The notes under the pieces were generated by a model. It was not told where the DNA came from, made no database searches, and saw nothing but the letters and a program-made list of their open reading frames with translations. Of a stretch of 64,000 nucleotides of DNA, positions 44,397 to 52,192 are shown piece by piece (positions within the stretch are counted from its first letter, which is position 1; every line of letters begins with the position of its first letter). The DNA lies in NCBI RefSeq assembly GCF_032823475.1, contig NZ_CP127915.1, positions 1 through 64,000 on the forward strand. Reading direction: 5' to 3'. The position numbers and the translations under genes are program-made. The stretch is from Acinetobacter sp. SAAs474 (GTDB lineage: Bacteria; Pseudomonadota; Gammaproteobacteria; Pseudomonadales; Moraxellaceae).

Positions 44397-44574
44397 TTTT
44401 AACTACCTATAAATATGACACTTCAGGTTTATCCAGCATGAGTACAAAGTGTCATGTACATTCGCTGGCCTTACTACACGTCGCTTGAATTTCACAAAAT
44501 TAAATGCAGAAATCAGACAAGCGAGACGATAAAGGATTGCGGTGCTACAGTCTGTCAAAAATAATCTAAACAGA

Positions 44575-44949
44575 TTATTTCTTAGGACGTTTAGTACCGT
44601 ATTTAGAACGAGACTGGTTACGATCTTTAACACCAGCACAGTCTAAAGAACCACGAACGGTATGGTAACGTACACCTGGTAAGTCTTTAACACGACCACC
44701 ACGGATCAGCACAACACTGTGCTCTTGTAGGTTATGACCTTCACCACCGATATAGCTTGATACTTCAAAGCCAGAAGTTAAGCGTACACGGCAAACTTTA
44801 CGCATTGCTGAGTTAGGTTTTTTAGGTGTAGTTGTATAAACACGTGTACAAACACCACGACGTTGTGGACAAGCCTTCAACGCAGGAACTTTAGATTTTT
44901 CAACTAAAGTTGTGCGACCCTTACGGATCAACTGATTTGTTGTTGCCAT
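44575..44949 (-). CDS. rpsL: 30S ribosomal protein S12
   Basis: Decoding-centre protein and streptomycin target. The 124-residue protein begins [12 protein letters not shown] and has [21 protein letters not shown] (with wild-type Lys of the KKPNSA motif) and [20 protein letters not shown], ending [11 protein letters not shown]. The codons of the two classic streptomycin-resistance lysines (TPKKPNSA and GGRVKDLPG) read as lysine, so the gene is of the sensitive type. It is the first gene of the str operon. Confidence 0.99.
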   Translation of the reverse strand: MATTNQLIRKGRTTLVEKSKVPALKACPQRRGVCTRVYTTTPKKPNSAMRKVCRVRLTSGFEVSSYIGGEGHNLQEHSVVLIRGGRVKDLPGVRYHTVRGSLDCAGVKDRNQSRSKYGTKRPKK

Positions 44950-45227
44950 TTGGCAATTCTCCCGTTAATAAAAAGCCCCAAAAAACTACTACTTTTTGAG
45001 GGCACACAATTGTATGTCAATATAAAAAAATGGTCAATATTCGACATTTTCGCAAATAAGGTATTTTTTTCACAATAGTATTTGAATTTATTCATTTTTT
45101 TAGTGATATTTCTTAACCTTTATCTTGATTGGAGATATTTTGTTTAACTTTTTCTAAAAAAATACGACATTAATCATGCGAAGACGCTATCTAAAACCAG
45201 AACAAGCAACTGATTTTTTATGTTTGA

Positions 45228-46466
45228 TTAAGATGATGCTTTCAACTCGGATTGTTCAACAGCAATCTCTGTCGTGACTGGTCGATCGGAATGAACCATG
45301 TTCAGTGTTGAATCCAACTCGGATATATTTTTATCCGCTAATGACATGGTTTGAATATCCGGTGACTGATCGTCTGATCTTTGTGCAACATGATCATCTA
45401 TTTGATTAACAGTACTTAGAGGTTGCTGCTGTGCAGCTAAAGCATATTGATAAGCTGTTAAAATATCATATGAATGATCTGGATATTGCAACTGGTATTG
45501 ACGTGCAGTCGCAAAAACTTGTTGTGCCTTGTCATTGACATCAGCAATAAATTTCCAGCCATAAGTTGCCCCAATGGTTGCACCTACAACAGGACTTAGC
45601 TTGGTGAATATCGATAGATCAAGATGATTTAACCAAGACCATTTAGACTCCTCCGTACTATGAGTTAACCATTTTCGTAAAATTTCAATATCATTACCTG
45701 AACCCATCAATTGCTGTAATGTTTCAATATCATGAACTTGCAACATATTAGCAACCGTTCTGATACCGGCCAACAATGTATGTTTCTCGGCCAAAGCAGT
45801 TAAGTCAACATGGTTAAAGATATATTGTACGGTTTGTTGTCCATCGGGATGATTTAAATCAAAACCATAAGCGCGGCCTACTTGATAAATGGTACGTAAC
45901 GATAAAATAAGACAAAGTGGGATATCCAGCGATGAGCCTACAATTCCTGTTGCTCCGCTGATGACACCTTGTATCGATGCAAGCCATTTATTTTGTTCAG
46001 CCAATGCCTGACTCAGGCGTTTTGAACGCTCCACATCAACGCTTAAAGCCGCCAGATCTGATTCACCCGCTTGCTCTAAAACACCATCAATCGAAGCTAG
46101 CCGGTTGCTGAATTGATTTAACTGCTGAAAGCAATACTGAGAAATCTTATCTGTAACCTGAGCAGGTATCCAATCGCTCGCCTTATTCACCACGTGAGAA
46201 TGACGTCCGAGCAATTGTTGTGTCATCCATGGCAATTGCTTACGCAGCATATCTTCGGGATTTTTATATTGCTGTGCTGCAAATATTGGTTTTATTCGAG
46301 CAGTACCCTCTATCACTTGCCCTACAGTAGTCGATGACATAGGTGTAAAAAAATAATCTGGAGAATTTTGACCAATAAAATTTAAGCCGGCGTGACTGAG
46401 CTTTTTAGCCACTCCAAAAGCGTTCGAGAGCAATCCTCTGGAATGTTTATTATGAGAATTTTGCAT
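45228..46466 (-). CDS. EcsC-family protein
   Basis: A 412-residue protein with the EcsC domain in its middle (VSGATGIVGSSLDIPLCLILSLRTIYQVGRAYGFD, about 170-205, read in two pieces; and LSPVVGATIGATYGWKFIADVNDKAQQVF, about 285-313). These glycine-rich hydrophobic stretches look membrane-interacting. The last ~70 residues are acidic and polar and probably disordered. EcsC proteins have no settled function; B. subtilis EcsC lies beside an ABC exporter, which is not the case here. It lies between rpsL and fabB and is divergent from fabB. Confidence 0.85.
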   Translation of the reverse strand: MQNSHNKHSRGLLSNAFGVAKKLSHAGLNFIGQNSPDYFFTPMSSTTVGQVIEGTARIKPIFAAQQYKNPEDMLRKQLPWMTQQLLGRHSHVVNKASDWIPAQVTDKISQYCFQQLNQFSNRLASIDGVLEQAGESDLAALSVDVERSKRLSQALAEQNKWLASIQGVISGATGIVGSSLDIPLCLILSLRTIYQVGRAYGFDLNHPDGQQTVQYIFNHVDLTALAEKHTLLAGIRTVANMLQVHDIETLQQLMGSGNDIEILRKWLTHSTEESKWSWLNHLDLSIFTKLSPVVGATIGATYGWKFIADVNDKAQQVFATARQYQLQYPDHSYDILTAYQYALAAQQQPLSTVNQIDDHVAQRSDDQSPDIQTMSLADKNISELDSTLNMVHSDRPVTTEIAVEQSELKASS

Positions 46467-46751
46467 TTACCCTCCACCATTAATTTATACATTTATAGCT
46501 GATAAATACTAGGCATAGTCAGTATTTATCTCAACTTTATTATGTTTTTTTTAGTTAAACAACCATAAACCTGTGTCAAAAACTCGCAAACGGGAAATAG
46601 GCATAAGATTTGCCATAAGAATTCAAAAATCTTTCTGTTATTATGTTGGCAAGTTAAAAAGCGATAAAGAATGTTGTTACTTTAGTCTGTCGATATGCTA
46701 CAGCTACAATTACACATTCACCACTATGATGACCATAAAGGGATATGTTAA

Positions 46752-47981
46752 ATGAAACGTGTTGTAATCACGGGTATGGGAATTAACTCATGCATTGGTA
46801 ATACTTTAGAAGATGTCGCACACTCTTTACAAAATGGTATTTCTGGGACACGTTTTAACCCAACGTATGCTGAACTTAATTTTAAAAGTCATGTCAGTGC
46901 TGCTGCTGAACAAAATTTTGACAATATTGACCGTCGTACCAAACGCTTTATGGGCGTATGTGCGATGTATGCCTATAATGCAGCAGTGGCAGCAGTAGAA
47001 CATGCAGGTTTAACCGCTGAACAGCTGGCTGGAAATCCGCGTTATGGTATTGCAGGAGGTTCTGGCGGTAACTCTACCGCATCTGTCGCAGAGATGATCG
47101 AGTTATTAGAAGAAAAAGGGGCTCGTAAAGTTGGTCCATTTTTTGTACCACGTAATATGTCGAATACCATTACTGCAAACGTGGGTGTAGCCTTTAAACT
47201 CCAAGGTATTTCACACACCATTACTAGCGCATGTGCAACCTCTGCAGATGCGATCGGTTATGCATACAATCAAATTCAACTTGGTAAACAAGATTTAATG
47301 CTTGCAGGTGGTGGTGAAGAAGATCATTGGTCACAAAGCTTACTTTTTGATGCCATGGGTGCATTGTGTTCTAAATACAACGACACACCTGAAACTGCAT
47401 CTCGTCCATATTCAGCAGACCGTGATGGTTTTGTGATTGCTGGTGGTGGTGGTTTTGTGGTACTCGAATCACTTGAACATGCACAAGCACGCGGTGCTCA
47501 AATTTTAGCAGAAGTCGTTGCATATGCCGCTAATGCAGATGGTGCTGATATGGTTGCACCAAGTGGTGAAGGCGCAACACGCTGTATTTTGATGGCGCTA
47601 GACGAAGCAAAACAACATGGTGTAGAAAAAATTGACTATGTCAATACTCATGGCACATCGACACCAGCAGGTGATGTGACTGAACTTAAAGCGATGGAAC
47701 GTGCATTTGGTGAAGGCCATGTACCACCTGTAAGCTCAACCAAATCAATGACTGGTCATAGTTTAGGTGCAGCAGGCGTTCAAGAGGCGATCTACTCCAT
47801 TTTAATGATGCAAAATGAATTCATTGCACCAAATATTAATGTAACAACGCTTGATGACGGTGCAAAAGCATTTGATATCGTACTTGAAAAACGCGATGCA
47901 AAATTGAATACTGTGATGAGTAACAGTTTTGGTTTTGGTGGCGTGAATGCATGTCTTATTTTTAAAAAATGGGATGCATAA
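46752..47981 (+). CDS. fabB: 3-oxoacyl-ACP synthase I (FabB)
   Basis: Condensing enzyme of fatty-acid synthesis, needed for unsaturated fatty acids. The 409-residue thiolase-fold protein has the catalytic Cys in SACATSADAIGYAYNQI, the two histidines in NTHGTSTPAGDVTEL and KSMTGHSLGAAGVQEAIY, and GGGEEDHW, which is typical of FabB rather than FabF. The C-terminal NSFGFGGVNACLIFKKW is complete. It is a single gene followed after 24 bp by hemJ, so the two are likely co-transcribed. No FabR-like operator was seen in the short upstream region. Confidence 0.95.
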   Translation: MKRVVITGMGINSCIGNTLEDVAHSLQNGISGTRFNPTYAELNFKSHVSAAAEQNFDNIDRRTKRFMGVCAMYAYNAAVAAVEHAGLTAEQLAGNPRYGIAGGSGGNSTASVAEMIELLEEKGARKVGPFFVPRNMSNTITANVGVAFKLQGISHTITSACATSADAIGYAYNQIQLGKQDLMLAGGGEEDHWSQSLLFDAMGALCSKYNDTPETASRPYSADRDGFVIAGGGGFVVLESLEHAQARGAQILAEVVAYAANADGADMVAPSGEGATRCILMALDEAKQHGVEKIDYVNTHGTSTPAGDVTELKAMERAFGEGHVPPVSSTKSMTGHSLGAAGVQEAIYSILMMQNEFIAPNINVTTLDDGAKAFDIVLEKRDAKLNTVMSNSFGFGGVNACLIFKKWDA

Positions 47982-48005
47982 TATCGCCCTAGATAGGGTG
48001 ATTTA

Positions 48006-48458
48006 ATGGATGCTCCTTCAGATGCTTTTTTATGGGTAAAAGCATTTCATATTATTTCCGTGGTATGTTGGTTCGCTGCATTGTTCTACTTGCCACGGTT
48101 ATTTGTCTATCATGCCATGAGTGAGGATGAAGTAAGTCATCAACGCTTTGAAGTGATGGAGCGCAAACTGTATCGTGGCATTATGTGGCCTGCGATGCTT
48201 GCAACACTGATTACAGCACATTTTTTGGTCGACTGGGGTGATCCAATTTATCATTACCATCAGGCGATTTGGTTTTATTTAAAAGTTGCTTTAGTGGGGT
48301 TGCTGGTCATATATCATTTCTTTTGCGGCTACTACCGTAAAAAACTGATTGGTAATGCACATTATAAGTCGCATGTGTTTTGGCGCTATTTTAATGAAAT
48401 GCCAACGCTTATTTTATTGGCTGTGGTGATTTTAGTGGTGGTTCAGCCCAAATTTTAA
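48006..48458 (+). CDS. hemJ: Protoporphyrinogen oxidase HemJ
   Basis: Four-helix membrane oxidase that makes protoporphyrin IX where HemG and HemY are absent. The 150-residue protein has the conserved WVKAFHIISVVCWFAALFYLPRL start (His15), MERKLYRGIMWPAM and KVALVGLLVIYHFFCGYYRK, the HemJ (UPF0093) pattern. HemJ was first characterised in Synechocystis and Acinetobacter. It follows fabB with 24 bp. With hemB at 6905 this places two haem-pathway genes in the window, but not in one operon. Confidence 0.93.
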   Translation: MDAPSDAFLWVKAFHIISVVCWFAALFYLPRLFVYHAMSEDEVSHQRFEVMERKLYRGIMWPAMLATLITAHFLVDWGDPIYHYHQAIWFYLKVALVGLLVIYHFFCGYYRKKLIGNAHYKSHVFWRYFNEMPTLILLAVVILVVVQPKF

Positions 48459-48485
48459 TGCCTACATTGTTATCAAATACAAATT

Positions 48486-48515
48486 TGCCAACCAGCAAGC
48501 TGGTTGGCATTTTAA
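48486..48515. terminator. Terminator between hemJ and dadA
   Basis: GCCAACCAGC (48487-48496) pairs exactly with GCTGGTTGGC (48499-48508) around a tight AA turn (in practice CAAG), followed by ATTTTAA. It lies between convergent genes. Confidence 0.75.
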
Positions 48516-48548
48516 TTCTCTAGCTGATACTCATCTCAGTCAAAACGA

Positions 48549-49808
48549 CTATGCCGCATGCTGATAACGTGCTAAAGATAATCCTTCAGTCGAAATTTCA
48601 GGACTGTGTTTTAGTACCAAATCTGCAATTAATTTGCCAGAACCACACGCCATCGTCCATCCTAATGTGCCATGCCCAGTATTTAAAAATAAATTTTTAT
48701 ATGATGTCGCACCAATAATCGGTGTACTGTCTGGTGTCATTGGGCGTAAACCTGTCCAGAAACTCGCCTGTTGTAAATCTCCTCCTGGAAATAAATCAGC
48801 TGTCACCATTTCCAATGTATTTCTGCGATGTTCATTCAGCCCCAGATTAAAACCACTTAACTCTGCCATTCCGCCCACACGAATACGCTGGTCAAAACGG
48901 GTTAAGGCAATCTTGTAAGTTTCATCCAGCACCGTCGATTGTGGTGCTTGATCAGGATCAACAATCGGTACGGTGAGTGAATATCCTTTCACAGGATAAA
49001 CTGGCAAATCTAAAGCAAGTGGCTTTAAAAAATCACGTGAATAACTACCAAAGGCCAAAATATAATGATCAGCCGTTAAAAGCTGCCCATTCACTATAAC
49101 ACCCTGAATTTCATCCCCTTTGACCAACAATTTCTCTACTTGCTGTTCAAATTTAAAATCTACACCTAAGGTTTGAGCATACTGTGCCAATGCATTGGTA
49201 AATAAATAACAATCTCCTGTTTCATCATTAGGTAAATGTAATCCACCCACCAATTTATCTTGTGCAGCAGCCAATGCTGGTTCAACTTGTGCCAAACCCT
49301 TTTGATCCAGTAATTCAAAAGCAATACCAGTATCTTGCAATACTTTAATATCACGCTGTACGGCATCTAATTGTGCTGTATGACGAAAAACCTGTAAGGT
49401 TCCTTTTGCACGATTTTCATATGCAATTCCAGTACTATTGCGCAGTTCTCTTAAACAATCACGACTATATTCAGCAACCCTTAACATACGTTCTTTGTTG
49501 ATAGCATAATGCTGTGCATTACAATTTTTCAGCATTTGCGCCATCCATTGTAATTGCCACAAACTACCATCAATATTCATTGCTAAAGGCGCATGATGTT
49601 GAAACATCCATTTCACTGCTTTAAATGGAATACCTGGTGCTGCCCATGGTGTTGAATAACCAGGAGAAATTTGCCCAGCATTGGCAAAACTGGTTTCCTT
49701 TGCAGGCCCTGCTTGTCGGTCTAGTACCGTTACTTTGACGCCTTGCTGAGCCAAATAATAAGCACTTGTCACGCCTATCACACCACTCCCTAATACCATG
49801 ACATGCAT
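48549..49808 (-). CDS. dadA: D-amino acid dehydrogenase small subunit
   Basis: Inner-membrane FAD enzyme that oxidises D-amino acids, chiefly D-alanine, into the respiratory chain. The 419-residue protein has the FAD loop [41 protein letters not shown] (DadA hallmark), [25 protein letters not shown] and [16 protein letters not shown]. It is divergent from an Lrp-type gene, likely its regulator. The catabolic alanine racemase dadX that usually follows is not here. Confidence 0.95.
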   Translation of the reverse strand: MHVMVLGSGVIGVTSAYYLAQQGVKVTVLDRQAGPAKETSFANAGQISPGYSTPWAAPGIPFKAVKWMFQHHAPLAMNIDGSLWQLQWMAQMLKNCNAQHYAINKERMLRVAEYSRDCLRELRNSTGIAYENRAKGTLQVFRHTAQLDAVQRDIKVLQDTGIAFELLDQKGLAQVEPALAAAQDKLVGGLHLPNDETGDCYLFTNALAQYAQTLGVDFKFEQQVEKLLVKGDEIQGVIVNGQLLTADHYILAFGSYSRDFLKPLALDLPVYPVKGYSLTVPIVDPDQAPQSTVLDETYKIALTRFDQRIRVGGMAELSGFNLGLNEHRRNTLEMVTADLFPGGDLQQASFWTGLRPMTPDSTPIIGATSYKNLFLNTGHGTLGWTMACGSGKLIADLVLKHSPEISTEGLSLARYQHAA

Positions 49809-49861
49809 TGTGACCCCCAGTCAGTTTATATAGTTTATTTCACTAGTATATGAATACTTAA

Positions 49862-49878
49862 ATAGTGATATTCACTAT
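49862..49878. promoter_or_regulatory. Candidate Lrp-type operator between dadA and the regulator
   Basis: ATAGTGATATTCACTAT is a near-perfect 17-bp palindrome (arms ATAGTGA / TCACTAT) in the 139-bp divergent spacer, placed to control either gene. The assignment to the adjacent regulator is inferred. Confidence 0.4.
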
Positions 49879-49947
49879 TTTTAAGGTTATTATTAAGGTA
49901 AAACAATATTTATTCTGCTTTAACAAGGAAAAATAAGAGAAAACCGT

Positions 49948-50412
49948 ATGCGTAAATTAGATCGAATTGATCAAATGATTTTAACGATATTGCAACATCA
50001 TGGCCGTATTTCCATCAGCGAGTTAGCGGCCAAAGTTAATTTATCGACCACACCATGCTCCGAACGAGTGAAACGCCTCGAACGCGATGGCGTAATTATG
50101 GGCTATTACGCACGTATCAATCCCAAACTGGTTGAGAAAAATTTATTGGTTTTTCTCGAAATTAAGCTGTCTGCTAAATCGGGTGATGTTTTTGAGCAAA
50201 TCGCCAAAAACTTAGCGGAGATCCCAGAAGTTTTGGAATGCCATTTAATTTCTGGAGAATTTGACTATCTGGTTAAAGCTAGACTCAAAGAAATGAGTGC
50301 TTATCGCCGTTTACTGGGTGACCTACTAAAAAAGCTTCCCTCCTCGGCATCTTCACATAGCTATATTGTGATGGAGGAAATTAAAGAAAGTTTATATTTA
50401 GAACTCAATTAA
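49948..50412 (+). CDS. Lrp/AsnC-family transcriptional regulator
   Basis: A 154-residue DNA-binding protein. The N-terminal winged helix (KLDRIDQMILTILQHHGRISISELAAKVNLSTTPCSERVKRLERDGVI) has the Lrp turn, including the TTPC segment found in BkdR/DadR-like members, followed by an RAM domain (LVFLEIKLSAKSGDVFEQIAKNLAEIPEVLECHLISGEFDYLVKARL). Because it faces dadA across 139 bp, it is probably the alanine-responsive activator of dadA (DadR role). That role is inferred from position. The spacer holds symmetric AT-rich sequence (ATAGTGATATTCACTAT) that could be its site. Confidence 0.88.
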   Translation: MRKLDRIDQMILTILQHHGRISISELAAKVNLSTTPCSERVKRLERDGVIMGYYARINPKLVEKNLLVFLEIKLSAKSGDVFEQIAKNLAEIPEVLECHLISGEFDYLVKARLKEMSAYRRLLGDLLKKLPSSASSHSYIVMEEIKESLYLELN

Positions 50413-50424
50413 ATTATCCATCAG

Positions 50425-50468
50425 TTTAATCAGGATATGAGTTTGACCTTTATTATTCCTGATTAAAA
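50425..50468 (+). terminator. Stem-loop after the Lrp-type gene
   Basis: TTTAATCAGGA (50425-50435) pairs exactly with TCCTGATTAAA (50457-50467), loop 21 nt. A second half-copy, ATTCCTGATC, follows at about 50470. No clean T tract follows, so termination efficiency is doubtful. Confidence 0.45.
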
Positions 50469-50524
50469 TCATTCCTGATCAAAAAATAGTGCTTAAATCA
50501 AAATAACCATTTAAACCCATCAGT

Positions 50525-50555
50525 AAAAAAATGATCTGATTTTTAATCAGATCAT
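50525..50555 (-). terminator. Terminator of the fimbrial operon
   Basis: ATGATCTGATT (50531-50541) pairs exactly with AATCAGATCAT (50545-50555) around TTT. On the minus strand it runs into six T. It lies 9 bp after the last fimbrial gene. Confidence 0.85.
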
Positions 50556-50563
50556 AAGCTGCA

Positions 50564-51124
50564 TTATTGATAAGTTAAACTAAATGTGACATCGGCATTG
50601 GCCGTACCTGCGCTAACATGATCTGCTGTCGAGATATATTGTCCATAAAAAGTAAATAAAGGATACTTCATATTATTCGATATTTTATAAAGTTTTGAAT
50701 TTGTATTCGGTGGAATGATTTTTTTATCCTCATCTAAAATTGCAATTCCGACATTGGTGGCAGTACTGCTGCCATTCAAAGCAAATAAATTAGGATTGGC
50801 TGTATTGGCCAATCCAGCAAATAAGAAGGTAACACTGCTTATCCCAGATTCTGCCCCATTACAATTTTCTAGATTCAAATTAAACTGAATAGGCATACTC
50901 GCAGTACCAACCGCTGAAAACTGTTTTGCGGCCCAATGCCCTAAAGCAACATATTTTTCTCCAGCATTGATCGCTAAAGCAACATATTTTTCTTCAGCAT
51001 TGATCGCTACTGAACATGTATTGATCTTAACATTGCCATTTAAATTAATACGTACACTTGCTGCATAGGCAGAAGAGATATAACACCCTATAAAACATAA
51101 ACAAAGTATTCGATTGATTAACAT
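50564..51124 (-). CDS. Fimbrial subunit with an internal 11-residue tandem duplication
   Basis: Pilin-like subunit of a chaperone-usher fimbria, secreted by a signal peptide (about 1-21, cleaved after SSAYA). The mature part has the incomplete Ig fold: Cys at KINTCSV, second Cys at NLENCNG and the C-terminal donor-strand groove sequence (NADVTFSLTYQ). Just after the first Cys, AINAEEKYVAL is repeated as AINAGEKYVAL, from a 33-bp DNA duplication, before the normal LGHWAAKQF. It is the last gene, 12 bp after the adhesin. It may be a minor or terminator subunit. Confidence 0.85.
   Translation of the reverse strand: MLINRILCLCFIGCYISSAYAASVRINLNGNVKINTCSVAINAEEKYVALAINAGEKYVALGHWAAKQFSAVGTASMPIQFNLNLENCNGAESGISSVTFLFAGLANTANPNLFALNGSSTATNVGIAILDEDKKIIPPNTNSKLYKISNNMKYPLFTFYGQYISTADHVSAGTANADVTFSLTYQ
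50941..51006. repeat. 33-bp tandem duplication inside the fimbrial subunit gene
   Basis: Positions 50941-50973 and 50974-51006 are identical except one base (C at 50961, T at 50994). The unit is 33 bp, so the reading frame is kept. The near identity suggests a recent duplication. Confidence 0.97.
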
Positions 51125-51136
51125 AGTTGTATACTG

Positions 51137-52192
51137 TTATTGATAGGAAAATGTAATACCAGCAATTGCATTGGCAGTGCCGGCAGAAATCGTGCCTGTT
51201 CGAATATATTTAAACTGTAAAGGCACATTTACGATCTGATTATTTGAAGATGTACGTTTAATACTGAATTGATTTAAGTTTCCTGCACTGGTACTATCTG
51301 GCCCTAAACTTAATGCTGTACTTGAGCCATTGTAAAACACTTGCACACCTAAGCCACGAGCAGTAGAACTGGGGGTTAAACCCATAATACTGGATTGATT
51401 TGCGCTATTACTTTGATCAGAAGCCGTGGCTTTTACATCGACATTGGCATCACACGACAATGCAATGCTATATGCAGCATTCCCCGCAGTACTTCCCACG
51501 CTAGGAAAATTATTCGCGCTAAAATCACCTAAATTTAATGTGGCATTTGATGGTGTTGTAATCGTACATCCACTTGCCTGAACAGTAATTATTTCACTCT
51601 GTGTCTTAATCCAAGCCTGATCAGCAACACTACCATTCTGACGATAACAGACAATTTTTGCCAAATTTTGTGCTGGAATAGTGCTTGTACCAGATATTAA
51701 ATGTGTTTTTGTTTTAACGAAGGTTAATTTAACAGATCCTCCAATATCTATCTGATGATTATTATCTGTGCCTGCGGATGGATACCATTGGTTTTCAGTA
51801 TTATTTAAAGCAGTATAATAATATGCATGCGTGTCTTTAATCGACATGATCCAACCAACTCCTGGTATATGCGTTTCAAAAACAGGATATACTATGCCAT
51901 CAATATTGACTCTCAATGACGTAGGAGAAGAAATTGGAACAATAACAGCGCGTGCTATATCCATAGCCGGAGAATGACACACTTGTTGATTAGCTGTTGC
52001 AATCCATGTACGTCCAATGGGCTGCCCAACACCCATTGCATCTGCTGGACCTATATAATTTAATGGCCCTGCATATACAATTGTCATATCTGTACCTGCT
52101 AAGCTAAATTGAGTTAAAAAAGTAAGCACCACAATTTGTAAGAGTTTCTTAAAATTAAGCAGAAATTTTATTTTTATATAAATTGGATACAT
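51137..52192 (-). CDS. Two-domain fimbrial tip adhesin
   Basis: A 351-residue protein with a signal peptide (about 8-33, cleaved near FSLA), an N-terminal lectin-like receptor-binding domain (about 35-200) of unrecognised specificity, and a C-terminal pilin domain starting near the Cys in VQASGCTITTPSNATLNLGDFSA and ending GTANAIAGITFSYQ. This is the FimH/MrkD layout. ATG 52192 shares its A with the usher stop codon (TAATG) and has GGAG upstream. A GTG three codons earlier is also possible. The ligand cannot be predicted. Confidence 0.85.
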   Translation of the reverse strand: MYPIYIKIKFLLNFKKLLQIVVLTFLTQFSLAGTDMTIVYAGPLNYIGPADAMGVGQPIGRTWIATANQQVCHSPAMDIARAVIVPISSPTSLRVNIDGIVYPVFETHIPGVGWIMSIKDTHAYYYTALNNTENQWYPSAGTDNNHQIDIGGSVKLTFVKTKTHLISGTSTIPAQNLAKIVCYRQNGSVADQAWIKTQSEIITVQASGCTITTPSNATLNLGDFSANNFPSVGSTAGNAAYSIALSCDANVDVKATASDQSNSANQSSIMGLTPSSTARGLGVQVFYNGSSTALSLGPDSTSAGNLNQFSIKRTSSNNQIVNVPLQFKYIRTGTISAGTANAIAGITFSYQ

